A stretch of 64,000 bases of DNA from assembly GCA_023055355.1 (NCBI GenBank), contig JALJCS010000038.1, positions 620,001-684,000 of the forward strand, in the 5' to 3' direction. Origin of the DNA: Agelaius tricolor (Eukaryota > Chordata > Aves > Passeriformes > Icteridae). The position numbers were made by a program, and so were the translations under genes. The notes below the pieces were generated by a model. That model did not search any database and had not been told where the DNA came from. It saw only the letters and a program-made list of their open reading frames with translations. Below are positions 26,040 through 36,900 of the stretch, in pieces. How positions within the stretch are numbered: the first letter of the stretch is position 1; every line of letters starts with the position of its first letter.

Positions 26040-26140
26040 CCATGTGTTTTAGGGACACACTCCCTGAGCAGGGAGGTGGGACCAGATGACCCACTGTGGT
26101 TTCCTTCCAACCTGACCCTTCTGTAGTTCTGTGATTCCTT
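26040..26140 (+). mobile_element. CR1 LINE 3' tail fragment
   Basis: This short plus-strand remnant contains 'CAGATGACCCACTGTGG', 'TTCCTTCCAACCTGACCC' and a terminal TTCTGTAGTTCTGTGATTCC, which is the CR1 octamer-repeat end. The upstream border is uncertain. Confidence 0.7.
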
Positions 26141-28131
26141 GAAATGCTCCTGAGTTGTTTGCAGGGGGGTGTGTGTAGAGCACAGTAACATCTGGTGCTC
26201 TGTAAGCACATCAGACTGATGTGGCTTATCCTGGAAACCAGATTAATGCAATAAACAGGACAATGCTGAGGCAGAAATTAGGAGCAGCTGCCCCAAGTGA
26301 GGCTGCGTGGAATAAACTGTAATGAGAAGGCTTTAAGAGACAGCAGTTGAAACTAGGAAGGGTCTCTGAGGTGTCTTGTTCCTGGTAGTGTGCAGGAAGA
26401 GAAGAAATGGAGAATGTTGTATTAGCATGACACACCTGCTACGTGTAAACTGTGATTTGAAAGTATGGTATATTCTGAAAACAAGTTACTTTGCCAAAAA
26501 AATAATGTTGATAGTGCTTTGTGCTCCTGTATGGCTGGTTTAGAAGAAAGTCACTTCAGCAGCTTTTGTATAGTGGTTAAAAAGATGCTAAAATGTGAAG
26601 ATTAATATAATGAGATGGACTGTAATTCTAAACAATCAGTGCTGTTAAATTTTTTTTTCATTTTTAGTGTTGTTTTATGTGTATTTATTTACTATTTTGA
26701 GTGTCTTTGTCCTCAGTTCTTGGGCAGCCTGCCTGTTTTGTGTACAGACAAAAACACTGGCTGCTGACTTTGGGCTTTTGCATCCTTGCGGGAGAGGATA
26801 CTGAAACAGGGTCCCCCTGAAGCAAACACTAACTTGCACTGTGGCTTTTTAAGCTGAGAAATTGTAAATTCCTTATCAATCAAATGAAGAAAGACTGTTT
26901 TATTACAGCTTGATGCTTTTCCTTAGCCCTTATTGCAAGTAGGTTACACAGCCCTCCCGGTGAAGGTAAAGAGGAATCTGCCTCGGGAACATCCTCAGCT
27001 CCTTGAAGGTCGAGTTCTCCGCCTTTTCCCACCAGCAGTGACTTGGTCCTGCACCAGCCAAGGATGTTTGCTGAGACAAACTGGTTTTATCTTTACTGGG
27101 ATGGATGTTAAACTTCTCTACACCCCCCCCCTCACTTCATCGCTGCTTTTTGTCCATCCCCAGTCCCAGTGTAGCTCAAGAGGAAAGGCAGAAAGGTGTC
27201 TGCAGGCTCTGGAGGAAACTTCAGGGATTGATGGGTTGACAGGAGCTGTTCCTGTGGAAGCCTGCCCTGGCCTGAGCAGTGGTGTCACTGCTGTGTTCAG
27301 GTCCTTTGGGTGCAGCCCTCAGGCTGCTTCCACTGATCCCACCCAGAGCAGGGCCCAGCCCAAAAGGTGCCTCTGCTATTCACCTGTATTGCAGGGTAGA
27401 GTTAAAGGGGGTGATGGAACACCTGCCTGCCCTCTGGCTTCCTGAGATCCCTAGAAAACCCTTCCCCAGCATATTGTGTTTAGCAACAGAAATTCTTCAG
27501 TATTAGTAGCAGCTTGTATTGGGATAGAACCCCTTGAGATAAGATGTTCACCTTTTTAATGATGAACTCTTATTCTCAAGGGGTTAAATCATCCTGGGCT
27601 GACACTTGCAAGATTTTAACACGGATGGGGATTTAAAGTGGCTTAGCAGCAATGAAATAAAATCCCTCAATAGTGTCTGATGCTTAAACAGAATTTAAAA
27701 TATGCATGACTTTCATTTTTTATGTGGAGGTTGTAACAAGCTTCACCAGAGGTTAAAGTACATCCTTGGTACTTTAGTATGTATGTAGAGACTATGACAA
27801 ATGGCTCTAGGAGGGTCTTTATGGTCTTTAAAGCACATTAATAAAAAAATTATGAGGAAAAATCTGCCTTGTATCTACAAGATCAGTGTGGCTTTGAAGA
27901 GCATGACTTGTGTTGTCTCATACAGGGAAGTGGGAAAGCAGGATTTTATTTATCCCTCTTTAGTAGAACATTCCTTTGCCATATCTGAAACTAATGAATG
28001 TAAACTTGTGCCTATTTTTTTCTTGATTTCCTAAAGGTGTAAAAATCTGTTCTTGTTTTGCTTTTATCTTTTTCTTTGCAGCTAATTTTTTAAAAATATC
28101 TTTAATCTTAGGATGTGGGCATTACAAGTAA

Positions 28132-28137
28132 AATAAA
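28132..28137 (+). terminator. MIGA2: Candidate distal MIGA2 polyadenylation signal
   Basis: AATAAA is followed 10-35 nt later by TTCATGATTGTGGTTTTTG, a good GU/U-rich downstream element. A second candidate at 28388-28393 also has GT-rich sequence downstream. Confidence 0.45.
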
Positions 28138-28399
28138 ACTTTCCTTCATGATTGTGGTTTTTGTTCCTAAATTTCCTGGAGAAACATGTTAGAAACTCAG
28201 TCTATGGTTTCTTATTTAGGTGACAGTTGTGGTGGCACCTCTGCTGCTAGTGATGGTATCAAACATCTTGCTGTTCCTAGGGCTAAAATGAGGAACTTGA
28301 AAGGTTTAAGTGTAAAGTTAAAGGGTTTGATTGCATGGGGAGTCCTCCTGGGTCTGCTGAAAAGTCCACAGATGAAGAGGGTTATAAAATAAACAAAAC

Positions 28400-30320
28400 A
28401 CCTTGTACTTTGAGCTGTGGTTGGAAACTGTGGGGTTTCATTTTTCAGATTTTTCTGTGGTGGTTTGGCTGTGTTGGGGTGTGGTGTGAGTAGGCTGTGA
28501 TGAAGAGATAACAGAAATCCCAGTGAGGAGCAGAACCTCTTAAACATTGTCCAAGTTCCTGCAGCATTTACCAGCTTCCCAAATTCTGTGAAACCCAGAC
28601 TAAAGCCTGTGGGTTGGTATCAGAGCTGCTTATCTGCTGAGCAAGGCAAGAAAATCATCTTCTTGCTCTCCTGAAACAACTACAATGGATTTAAATACTT
28701 TCATTTTCAAACGATAGAGAAACCAGACTGAATCAGAGTGGCTGATTCTTCCACAGTGATTAAAATTTCATCCCTACGCTTAAAAATAAAAAAAGTAAAA
28801 ACGAGTCTCTGTTAGCATTAATGCAAGCCTGTCATGAACTCAGATATATGCAAATAAAATGTTCATGGATAGGGAAATTTTTGTCTCATGCCACACCCTG
28901 ATCATTAGTTGAGAGAGTTAAAAGGAGTTTATCTCAGTTTCCATGGAGTCAGACTCCACACTCATTACAGCTCCAGAGCAGCTTTGTGCTTTCTTGTGCT
29001 GAGGCATAGAGCAAAGGCTGCTCCATGTATTGACACTTTTTTCTCCTGTTCAGGAAGGAGTGGGTGAATACAGCAATGAAGCCCACAATTTTCAGTACTT
29101 GTCATGGTACATAGATCAAATGTAATCCACTCTGCCAGCATAACTCTACATTCAATAGCTTGGAAAGGAGGAGATTTATTTAACTTGAATAATGAAAGGA
29201 GTAAATCACTCATGCTCCCTCATAGCAGTCTTCTGTGACGAACTGAGCTCCTGCAGTAAATATTTTCTCTTTCTTTCCAAATAATAAGACTTTAATACTA
29301 TTTTACTTCTTGAAATGCCAGGGAGAATGTCAGCTATGAAGAGCTTGTTGAAATTAATGAGACATAATCATAATTGAAGAGGGTATATTACAACTGAAGG
29401 AAAAGGAGTTTTCTACCCTTTTTGAAATCTTAATTAATGGGCTAGAAATCCTGGTCCATGTGCTTCCCTGACACAAATTAAAGGCAACCCCATGCCTTTG
29501 TTCATCACTTCTTGTGGGCCTCTTGCATATTTATTATATTTATTTTTTTATATATCTTTTTTTTTTTTTTAATATTGAATTAACTTTGGTTGTTTGGTCT
29601 GAAGGTGGATTTGCCTTCTGAAAGCTTTTCTGTCCAATGCTGCTCCATGTTCCGCTTTTCCTGAGGCTCCTCAGGTAAGTCTTATTTCTGGGGTCACATA
29701 TGGGAACATTCCTTTTGGCTTGGTCTTCAAAGTGATTTCAGTAGTTAGAGGCATTGGGTGGGAGGGGAAGAAAGTATCACCTGGACCAGGTGTTTGTCTG
29801 GCCTTTGCAGAATCTTTAAAGGATTTTCTGCCAGGACTTAGGAAGAAATTGTTCCCTGTGAGTAAAGCCAGGTTGGACAGGGCTTGGAGCCACCTGGGCT
29901 AGTGGAAGGTGTCCCTGCCCATGGCAGGGGTGAAATGAGACAGGCCTTAAGATGCCTTCTCAAACAATCCATTTGATGATTTTACTTCAGGTTTTTATTT
30001 TCACGTGTGCACACCCACATGGGAGCGGGTTGTTCTTTACACCTGCGGTTCCTAGGTGTTAAAAAAATCCAAATATTCACTTTCAACGGCACTTGGACGT
30101 TACCAGTGAATCACTTCTGTGTGGGACAAAGAGAAATGTGCCCAGGATAGGGCAGTGATGTAGATGCTGTGATGTAGAGCTGAATGTACTAATACCCTTC
30201 TGAAATGAACGATTCTCATTTAAATCCTTTTTTTTTTTTCGTTTTGGCATTTCGGTGGATTTTTGTTTTGTTTTGTTCCTTGGTTTGTTTTTTTTTAACA
30301 GCAACTGTGGCGGCTGCAGA
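28400..30320. other. Intergenic region MIGA2-DOLPP1
   Basis: No exon or RNA gene is recognisable. It contains an AT-rich low-complexity stretch with long T runs at 29521-29580, a CR1 remnant at about 29836-29940, and a T-rich stretch at 30225-30300 directly before the GC-rich minisatellite. The transition from AT-rich to CpG-rich sequence at about 30300 is abrupt. Confidence 0.5.
29836..29940 (+). mobile_element. CR1 LINE 3' fragment
   Basis: The CR1 blocks 'GACTTAGGAAGAAATTG', 'CCAGGTTGGACAGGGCTTGG' and 'GGAAGGTGTCCCTGCCCATGG' appear in order. The element is truncated at both ends, and the terminal repeat is missing. Confidence 0.75.
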
Positions 30321-30547
30321 GAGGTGTGAGGGCAGCCCGGGCGGCACCAGAGCGGGAACCCGCGGGTGTGAGGGATGTGAGGGAAGCCCGGGCTGCTCCT
30401 GCCGAGGTGTGAGGGGAACCTGGGGCGGGTCGCACCGGGCGCAGGGATGTGAGGGGAGCCCGGGCTGTTCCCGCTGAGGTGTGAGGGCAACCTGGGGCGG
30501 GTCGCGCCGGGGGCAGGGATGTGAGGGGAGCCCGGGCCGTTCTCGCC
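30321..30547. repeat. 72-bp-period GC-rich minisatellite
   Basis: The block GAGGTGTGAGGG recurs at 30321, 30404 and 30476. The last two copies are exactly 72 bp apart and nearly identical, including GGCGGGTCGC and a following GATGTGAGGGGAGCCCGGGC. Within each unit the GTGAGGG-plus-CCCGGGC theme occurs twice, so the array looks like a diverged half-unit repeat that was then amplified. It lies directly upstream of the DOLPP1 promoter. Minus-strand frames across it encode a repetitive Pro/Ser/His peptide, which I treat as a by-product. Confidence 0.75.
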
Positions 30548-30634
30548 GGGCTCTGGGGGGGAGCCCAGCCCGGCCATTTTCCGCTGTAGCCCCTGCCTCA
30601 GCGCCCCGCGCCCGCCGCGCCAGCACCGCCCCTG

Positions 30635-30934
30635 ATTGGCTGAGAACTGGCGCCAGGACGAGCTGCTGATTGGCCCATCCGCATGGCACCGCTGGCCAAT
30701 GACGAAACGCCGTGCAGCCCGCCTTTCCTCCAACTGGCTGTAACGCTCCCTGTGCCCGCCCACTGCCGGGCCGCGGTGCCGCCAGCCGATTGGCTGAGGC
30801 ACTCCCCGGGCTGGATGTTTAATTGGGCGGTGCTGGGCTGCCCGGCGCCTCACCTGCTGCGCGCCGCCATTGGTCCGCCGCTCCCCGCGCCCCCGCCCAT
30901 TGGCCGCACCGCCCCTCAAGAGCGTCCCGATTGG
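30635..30934. promoter_or_regulatory. DOLPP1: Cluster of eight CCAAT boxes (NF-Y sites)
   Basis: ATTGG pentamers begin at 30635, 30669, 30789, 30822, 30869, 30899 and 30930, and one forward CCAAT begins at 30696. Several are embedded in the fuller GATTGGCTG or ATTGGCC context preferred by NF-Y. Neighbouring sites are often 30-34 bp apart, about three helical turns. The last lies 32 bp before the DOLPP1 ATG. Confidence 0.7.
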
Positions 30935-30961
30935 CCGTAGCGGCCCGGCCCGGTATCCGGG

Positions 30962-30973
30962 TAAGATGGCCGC
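30962..30973 (+). promoter_or_regulatory. DOLPP1: TISU/YY1-like element at the DOLPP1 start codon
   Basis: The start codon is embedded in TAAGATGGCCGC, two mismatches from the TISU consensus SAASATGGCGGC, which doubles as a YY1 site. TISU elements allow efficient initiation on very short 5' UTRs. This fits a start site only tens of bases upstream, close to the last CCAAT box. Confidence 0.45.
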
Positions 30974-33900
30974 AGTCGGGGAGTGCTCGCTGCCCGCGCC
31001 GTGGCGGCCGGTCTCCCTCACTCACGTCGAGTATCCCGCAGGTAACGCTCCGTTTCGCCGCCGCCGGGCCTCCCCACCGCACCTCAGGGCGCGGCGGGCC
31101 CCTTCCCGCCGCCCCGCGGCGCCGCCGCGGGCCGCGCTGGCGGCTGCCAAATAGTGAGCCATTGAGCAGCAGCGCTGAGGCGGCAGGGCGCGCGTGCGCG
31201 TTGGGGGCGGCGAGGCGCTCTGCCAGATCGGGAGCCGCGGCGGGAGCGGCGATGCGCATGCGCGGTGGGGGCTCCGGGCTGGGGGGCTGCGGGAGGGGGG
31301 GGACGGGGAAGGGGACCGGGAATGGACTCGGGGGGGCGGCTCCGTCCCGGAGATCCCGGAGCCGCCCTGCCCTCCACTGCCGCCCTGCCCGCTCCACTCC
31401 GCCGCCTCGCCGCCCCTGCAGCCCTCTGGCCATGTGCGGTGCCCCCGGCTTCGAGGCGAGGGTCCCACCCACGGCGTGCAGCTCCCGGTGCCGCTTCAGC
31501 AGCTGCCGGTGTCGGTGTCACCTCCCTGCTCCGCGCTCTGCGGGTCTGGCTCCGTGTATTACCGTGCTGGGGGGCTCTGGGGGCCCTGGTGCCCCCTCAG
31601 GAGCGGGGATGTGCCAGGGGGGCCGTGTCCCCCGGCTGGGCTCGGCTGCCGGGGGAGTTCGGGGGCTGTGCTGGCCGTGGGGATGGCAGCGTGTCCCTGT
31701 CCTGTCCCCGTGGATCTGCTGCTTTTCCTGGGAGCGCTTTGGTCAGTGAGCGCTGAGGGAAATGCCCCGAGCACTCCAGGCACAGGAGGTTTTGTGGCTC
31801 AGCTCTTGGCAAGGTGGGTTTGTGTCTTGGTTGAGGAGCAGTGTGTGCCTGAGTGCAGGGTGGGCTATTCCAGCTGGGACAGGTGTGATCCACAAAGGTC
31901 CTGCACACCAGCTGGAATGAGTTCCTGATGTGCAAGAGCAAGTGGGTCTGTGTTCAGCTGGCATATGCCTAAACTGTGTCCCATCAGTACCTGTGGTTCT
32001 TTGGAGCTCCTGTGGGTGTTTTGTGCTGTGCTGGGTTTGGGTGCCTGTTATAATCAGAGATAATAGAAAAATGAACTGTCAGAGTTATAGCATTAACCAT
32101 TTGCTCAAAATCCAAATCTTGTCTAAACGCTGTTCTCAATATTTCCAGTTCCCAACTTGCCATGGAGTGTTGCTGTACGTCCTGTTTCAGTAGCTGGATT
32201 TTAGTTCCTGATGAAAGCTCCTCTCAGCAGTGCAATTCCTAAAGCTTTTAAAGTGCTTAGGGATCTTCTGGGTTGAAAGTGCCCATTTAGCTAGAAGACT
32301 TGAAATGTGACAACACTGAAAAAATATCTGGCACTGGAGATACATTATTTCTTGGCCCTCCCCCTTATGGCTGTTTGATGGTTTTCTGTGATGCTTTATG
32401 TGAAATATTGGCATTTCCTTTTCTGTCTTACATTTTCCTCCACACTGTCAGCTCCTCTGCCATCCCCCTTCTCAAATATATTAATGTGTCAGTTTGGGAG
32501 AGATGGGAAATAATCTTGCCAGTAGTACTGATATATTCATCTTTGTATCTTATCTCCTTATCTGAACCTGGCAGTATACACAGAGCGTCCTGTGCTCCAT
32601 TTGTTGGATTGGTTTGGGAAATGAAGGTGGTGGAAATCCCTGCACAAGGGTTATCTGTCAGATCTTGAACAATGTGACATAACCTGAATATTTTCTCTCT
32701 GCGTTGAGAGCTCTTAGACAGGCAAAAGGAGGAGGTGATTGTGTGGAGGGGTAAATCATCACCCAGCTTAGGGTTGTGTTTGGAGGGGATGGGCACTGTG
32801 TTTATCTTGGCTAAAATGTGTTTATGAAAGCCTTTAAAGTGGAGACAAAGGACTAAAACAATAAAACAGCTGGAGGTATAAAAGTTTGTTAATTTATTTT
32901 CATAGAATCATTTAAGTTGGAGAAGCCCCTGAATCACCGAGTCCAGCTGTTCCTCCAGCACTGCCAAGGCCACCACTAAACCCCTTCCTCAAGTGCCACA
33001 TTTACACAGCTCTTAAATCCCTGCAGGCACGGGGAGTCCACCACTGCCTGGGCAGCTCTGCCAGGGCTGGACAGCACTTTCTGTAAAGAAGCTTTTCTTA
33101 ATATCCAAGTTAGACCTTCCCTGTGCAATTTGTGGCTGTTTCCTCTTCTCCTGTCCCCGTTCCCTGGGAGCAGAGCCTGATGCCTGTCCCTCAGCTGTCA
33201 GGGAGTTGTGCAGAGCCAGAAGGTCCCCCCAGGCTGAGCCTCCCCAGCTCCCTCAGCTGCTCCAGATCCTTCCCCAGCTCTGTTCCCTCCTCTGGACATG
33301 CTTCAGCCCCTCAGTGCCTTTCTTGTTGTGAGGGGCACAAAGCTGCCCCCAGGATTTGAGGTGGGGCCTTAGCAGTGTCCAGCACAGGGAGATTTGGTGT
33401 CGTCAGTGAACTGAGAGTGCACTCGATCTCCTTGGCCAGGTCATTAATAAACATATGGAACAGAACCTGCCTCAGAACTGAGCCCAGCCCCAGCTGGGTT
33501 TAGCTCCATTCCCCACCAGTCTGGGCCTGGACAGGTTTTTGTACCTGGAAAACAGAGCACCTATCCAAGCTGTGGATGTTCTCCAGGAGAATGCTGTGGA
33601 AAGCAGTGTCAAAGGCTTTACTAAGGCAAGGTAGACAACATTTTGTTCTAAAATAATGACTTGCAGTAAACTGTGGGTCTGAAGCTTTTACCTGGCTTTG
33701 GGGAAAGTGCTCTTAACTTTATTTAGAAAGCTGTTTACATTCAGCCTGGGCACATCTGAACTCCAGGTCCATAAAGTGCCTAGATAATGTATATTTCTAA
33801 AGGAGTGATGTTGGCAGCAGGCTCAGCACAGTGGAGTTAATGCAGCCTTGTGCTGCTGAGAGGGTCGGAATGAGAAATGGATCCTGCTTTTACCAACATC

Positions 33901-36900
33901 AATTATTAAGCTGTCTTGGCATGTCATGCACTGCTCTGTGGCAAACAGCTTCGGCTCTTGGCTGATCCCAGAGGCTGCTGAGCTGCTGTGGCAACTGCCT
34001 CTGAAAATCTCACATTTTAAGGATTCCCAGTGCAGAGCCCCAGCTTTCATCTGCCATGGGTGATGGTCCTGCTCCCTGGGTAAAAAGCTGTCACTGCTGA
34101 TTTCTGCCTGGCAGATGAAGCCTGGGTTTGGGCTTCTGCTTCTAATTGTGAAGGGGAGAGGTGTCTCCAGAAAGGTGCTCCCTGTTCTGATCCAACGATT
34201 CCTTATCAATAGTGATACATCAAACCCATCCTGAGCTGCTTGTGTGGCTGCACAGCTCTCCAGGGCTTTCTGCGATGTCCACTTTGAGCAAAACAAATGA
34301 GAAACAGCAAATGAATGCTGTGGTAATCAGCTGCAGACTGGTCTGAGGAATGCAGTCTTGGAGACCTGACTGAAATATTACCCATAGGGAATGTTAGGAT
34401 TAAACATAGGGAGAAAAAAATCAGCCATGGCAGTGCTGCCTGCGTGTGCTAAAGCACGCTGCTGCAGAGGACAGCCTGTAAAAATATCATCCTGATGCTG
34501 CTTTCAGAATTTTTTTAATCCTGGAGCATTTCATACTACCAGCTCTGCTTTGGTGAGACCAGGGAATGATCTGGCATAGTGTCAGGTTGCTGGCAGGTAG
34601 GCAGGAATAATCCTTCTTCCCTATGTCCTTCCAGTAATGAGCTGGTGATTGCATCAGGGCTGTGAAGTCCTTTGATGGATGGATGGATAAAAGCTGTATC
34701 TCTAATTGTTCTTTGAATCCATTTCTGCTTTGGATCTCACAGTATCTTTGGCACTGAGCTTTGTAGCTTAATGTGGTTGTTGTTTCTTTTCTGTAAAGTC
34801 CACTGCTCAGTAATTTCATCAAACACTCTCTCATGTGCAGTGAGAGGCAGCGATTGTTTGCTGTCAGTTTCTCCATATAATTCATGACTTCATAGAACTG
34901 TTGTATCATCTGTTTTCCTTTTTCAGCTGAAAATCTGATTTATTTGATGTTTTCTGAATGGCTGCTGTTGCATACTTATCTTTGTCCCCATTCTATTTGC
35001 CTTTTCTCTGAGTGTGTACTCTCCCTTTTTAGCTGGTGACACTGCAATTGCATAATAAATTTTTGTAGTGCTGTAACAGTAACTTCTGTTGTGCTCTTAA
35101 AAAATGTTCTTCTTGCCTTTTTGACTGCTGCAGAGCACTGGGTGCTACTCTGAAGGTATTGGCACACTCTGAGTCTGAGGGTTTTTGTTTGGTAACAACT
35201 GAACTAAATCCTGTCATGTCATGGGTATAATTAGGGTTGTTTTTTCCCGTATGCATTGCTTTGCATGGGATGACTTTGTGCTGCAGACTTAAAACTCATC
35301 TTCAGGGACTTCCTGCCTGTAGGGTGAGTTTCACTGGAGAAACATCGAGTTCCTGGTTTGTTTGGGTTTTTTATTATTATTTGGAGAAAAGAAAGAAAAC
35401 TTCCTCTCTTCAGTGCAGCTGGGATTCTTAGAGCTCTGAGACTTTCTGGACCTTCTCACACTGGACAAATTCTTTAAGGAGAGAAACCTGATGTGCCAAA
35501 CCTTTTTCCCTGCAGAATGACAGAATATTCCCATTTTCCCAGTTTCTCCAGGATGTTTCCTACAGCCAGGCAGAGTTGGAGAGGCAGGTGTGCAGTGGGT
35601 AAAGAGGTTCAAAGGTGCCGTGTCTGTGCTTTGGCTCAGCAGTTCTTGTTGCTGTTCAGTATCAGCACATGCAGCTCCTATAGGAATGTTTGTTCTGATA
35701 ACCCTCCTGTGCTTCTGTGCAGGCTGGGAGCTCACAAGTCAGGGCTCATTCCAGAGCTGAGCAGTATCTCCTGGAAGAAGCAGATCCCACTCTTTGTTTG
35801 TCTGCTTTAATGCAGGGTTTATGCTTAATCTCCCTGCAGAAGTTATGTCTGATTTTATGCCATAATTTAAAGCCTCCTGTAGATATTATTGCTGTCCCCC
35901 AGCTCGTGTTATGGGCATATGCACATGCAGAGGAAATCACTCTTTTGTATCATGAGTATTTAGTGATTTAGTGAGACATGCACACTGCATGTTATGTGTG
36001 CAACTTGCCCATATGCACTCAGCCAAGAACACACAACCAGTGGCAGTGCCACAAATAGATCCTTCAATAGGAAGTGGTGGTGGCAAAGCTCAGTCTTGTG
36101 GTAGGATGTGGTTGGGGGCTGTTGATTCCCATTTTTACATCCTATACAGGTTAAGTAGATGTGGTGAAGCTCAGCTATTTCTACCGACAGGATGCTGGGT
36201 AAAATGTTGAATTGGAGCAGAAGTAGATGCTGAATGAAGGCTGAAAAAATAGCGTGTGTCTGAGCTATGTATAGTGCTGCACGTACTTATCTCTTGGCTG
36301 CCCAAAAATGGGGTAGTTGCATCCTTTATTTTTGCTTTTTGAGCTCCAGATAATGTCCAGGGAAAGCTGGACTTTAAAAAAGCAGAATTTAAAATTAAAT
36401 GAAATCCAAGATATGTATTAAGTAGATTCTCCTATTGCATTTTTGTGGAGATTTTGTCTCTGTTCCTTCTTGTTGGAGGACCTGCTTTAAAATTCCCAAG
36501 TTTATCAAATTAAAGGCAAATTAATTTTTTATAAAAAAAGGCAGGGGTGCTGCTTGCTAGATCTGACTGGACTTTAAACTGTGGCTCTCCTGCACGTCTC
36601 CTTTCCCTGGGAATAAGTCTCAGAGCGCGCTGGAGCGTGAGAGGAGACAGGAGTGACAGAAGTAATCATGCTCCAAGGCCCCCGGAGCGCTGAGCAGCGC
36701 TGGCCTTTCTCTCAGAGCTCACTTTGCCTCCTCCACTGGGGATTTCCAGTCCTTTCTGAGCTGGGTTAGTCACTGAAGCTCTGCCCTGAGCTGCTGATCC
36801 AGTGGGGCCGTTTGTGATGGCGTTGGTGTATTCCTGGGGTGGCTCCAGTGCTGCCTTCAGTGCCCAGCTGTTTATCTGCCTCCTCTGTAGAAAAAGTGGC

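Larger units (their letters stand above)
24127..28160 (+). other. MIGA2: MIGA2 3' UTR (probable extent) and repeats
   Basis: No coding exon follows the TGA at 24124-24126. The region is AT-richer and contains two CR1 fragments and several AATAAA hexamers (25981, 26250, 26311, 27656, 28132, 28388). The best supported end is the hexamer at 28132 because a GT/T-rich stretch follows it. A shorter UTR using an earlier signal is possible. A 170-codon open frame at 26933-27445 lacks an ATG start and any recognisable similarity. Confidence 0.45.
30560..31560. promoter_or_regulatory. DOLPP1: CpG island, DOLPP1 promoter and first exon
   Basis: This dense CpG region spans the CCAAT-box cluster, the DOLPP1 start codon and the beginning of intron 1. 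No TATA box is seen near the start. The upstream neighbour MIGA2 points towards this promoter, so there is no obvious divergent partner gene. Confidence 0.75.

Noticed and set aside
26933..27445. 170-codon open frame in the MIGA2 3' UTR
   Set aside because: It starts at TTG rather than ATG, has no recognisable similarity and lies between a stop codon and plausible polyadenylation sites.
30083..31021. 312-codon minus-strand open frame with a 24-residue Pro/Ser/His repeat
   Set aside because: It is produced by the 72-bp GC-rich minisatellite (72 is divisible by 3) and the stop-poor CpG island, with no domain or homologue recognised.
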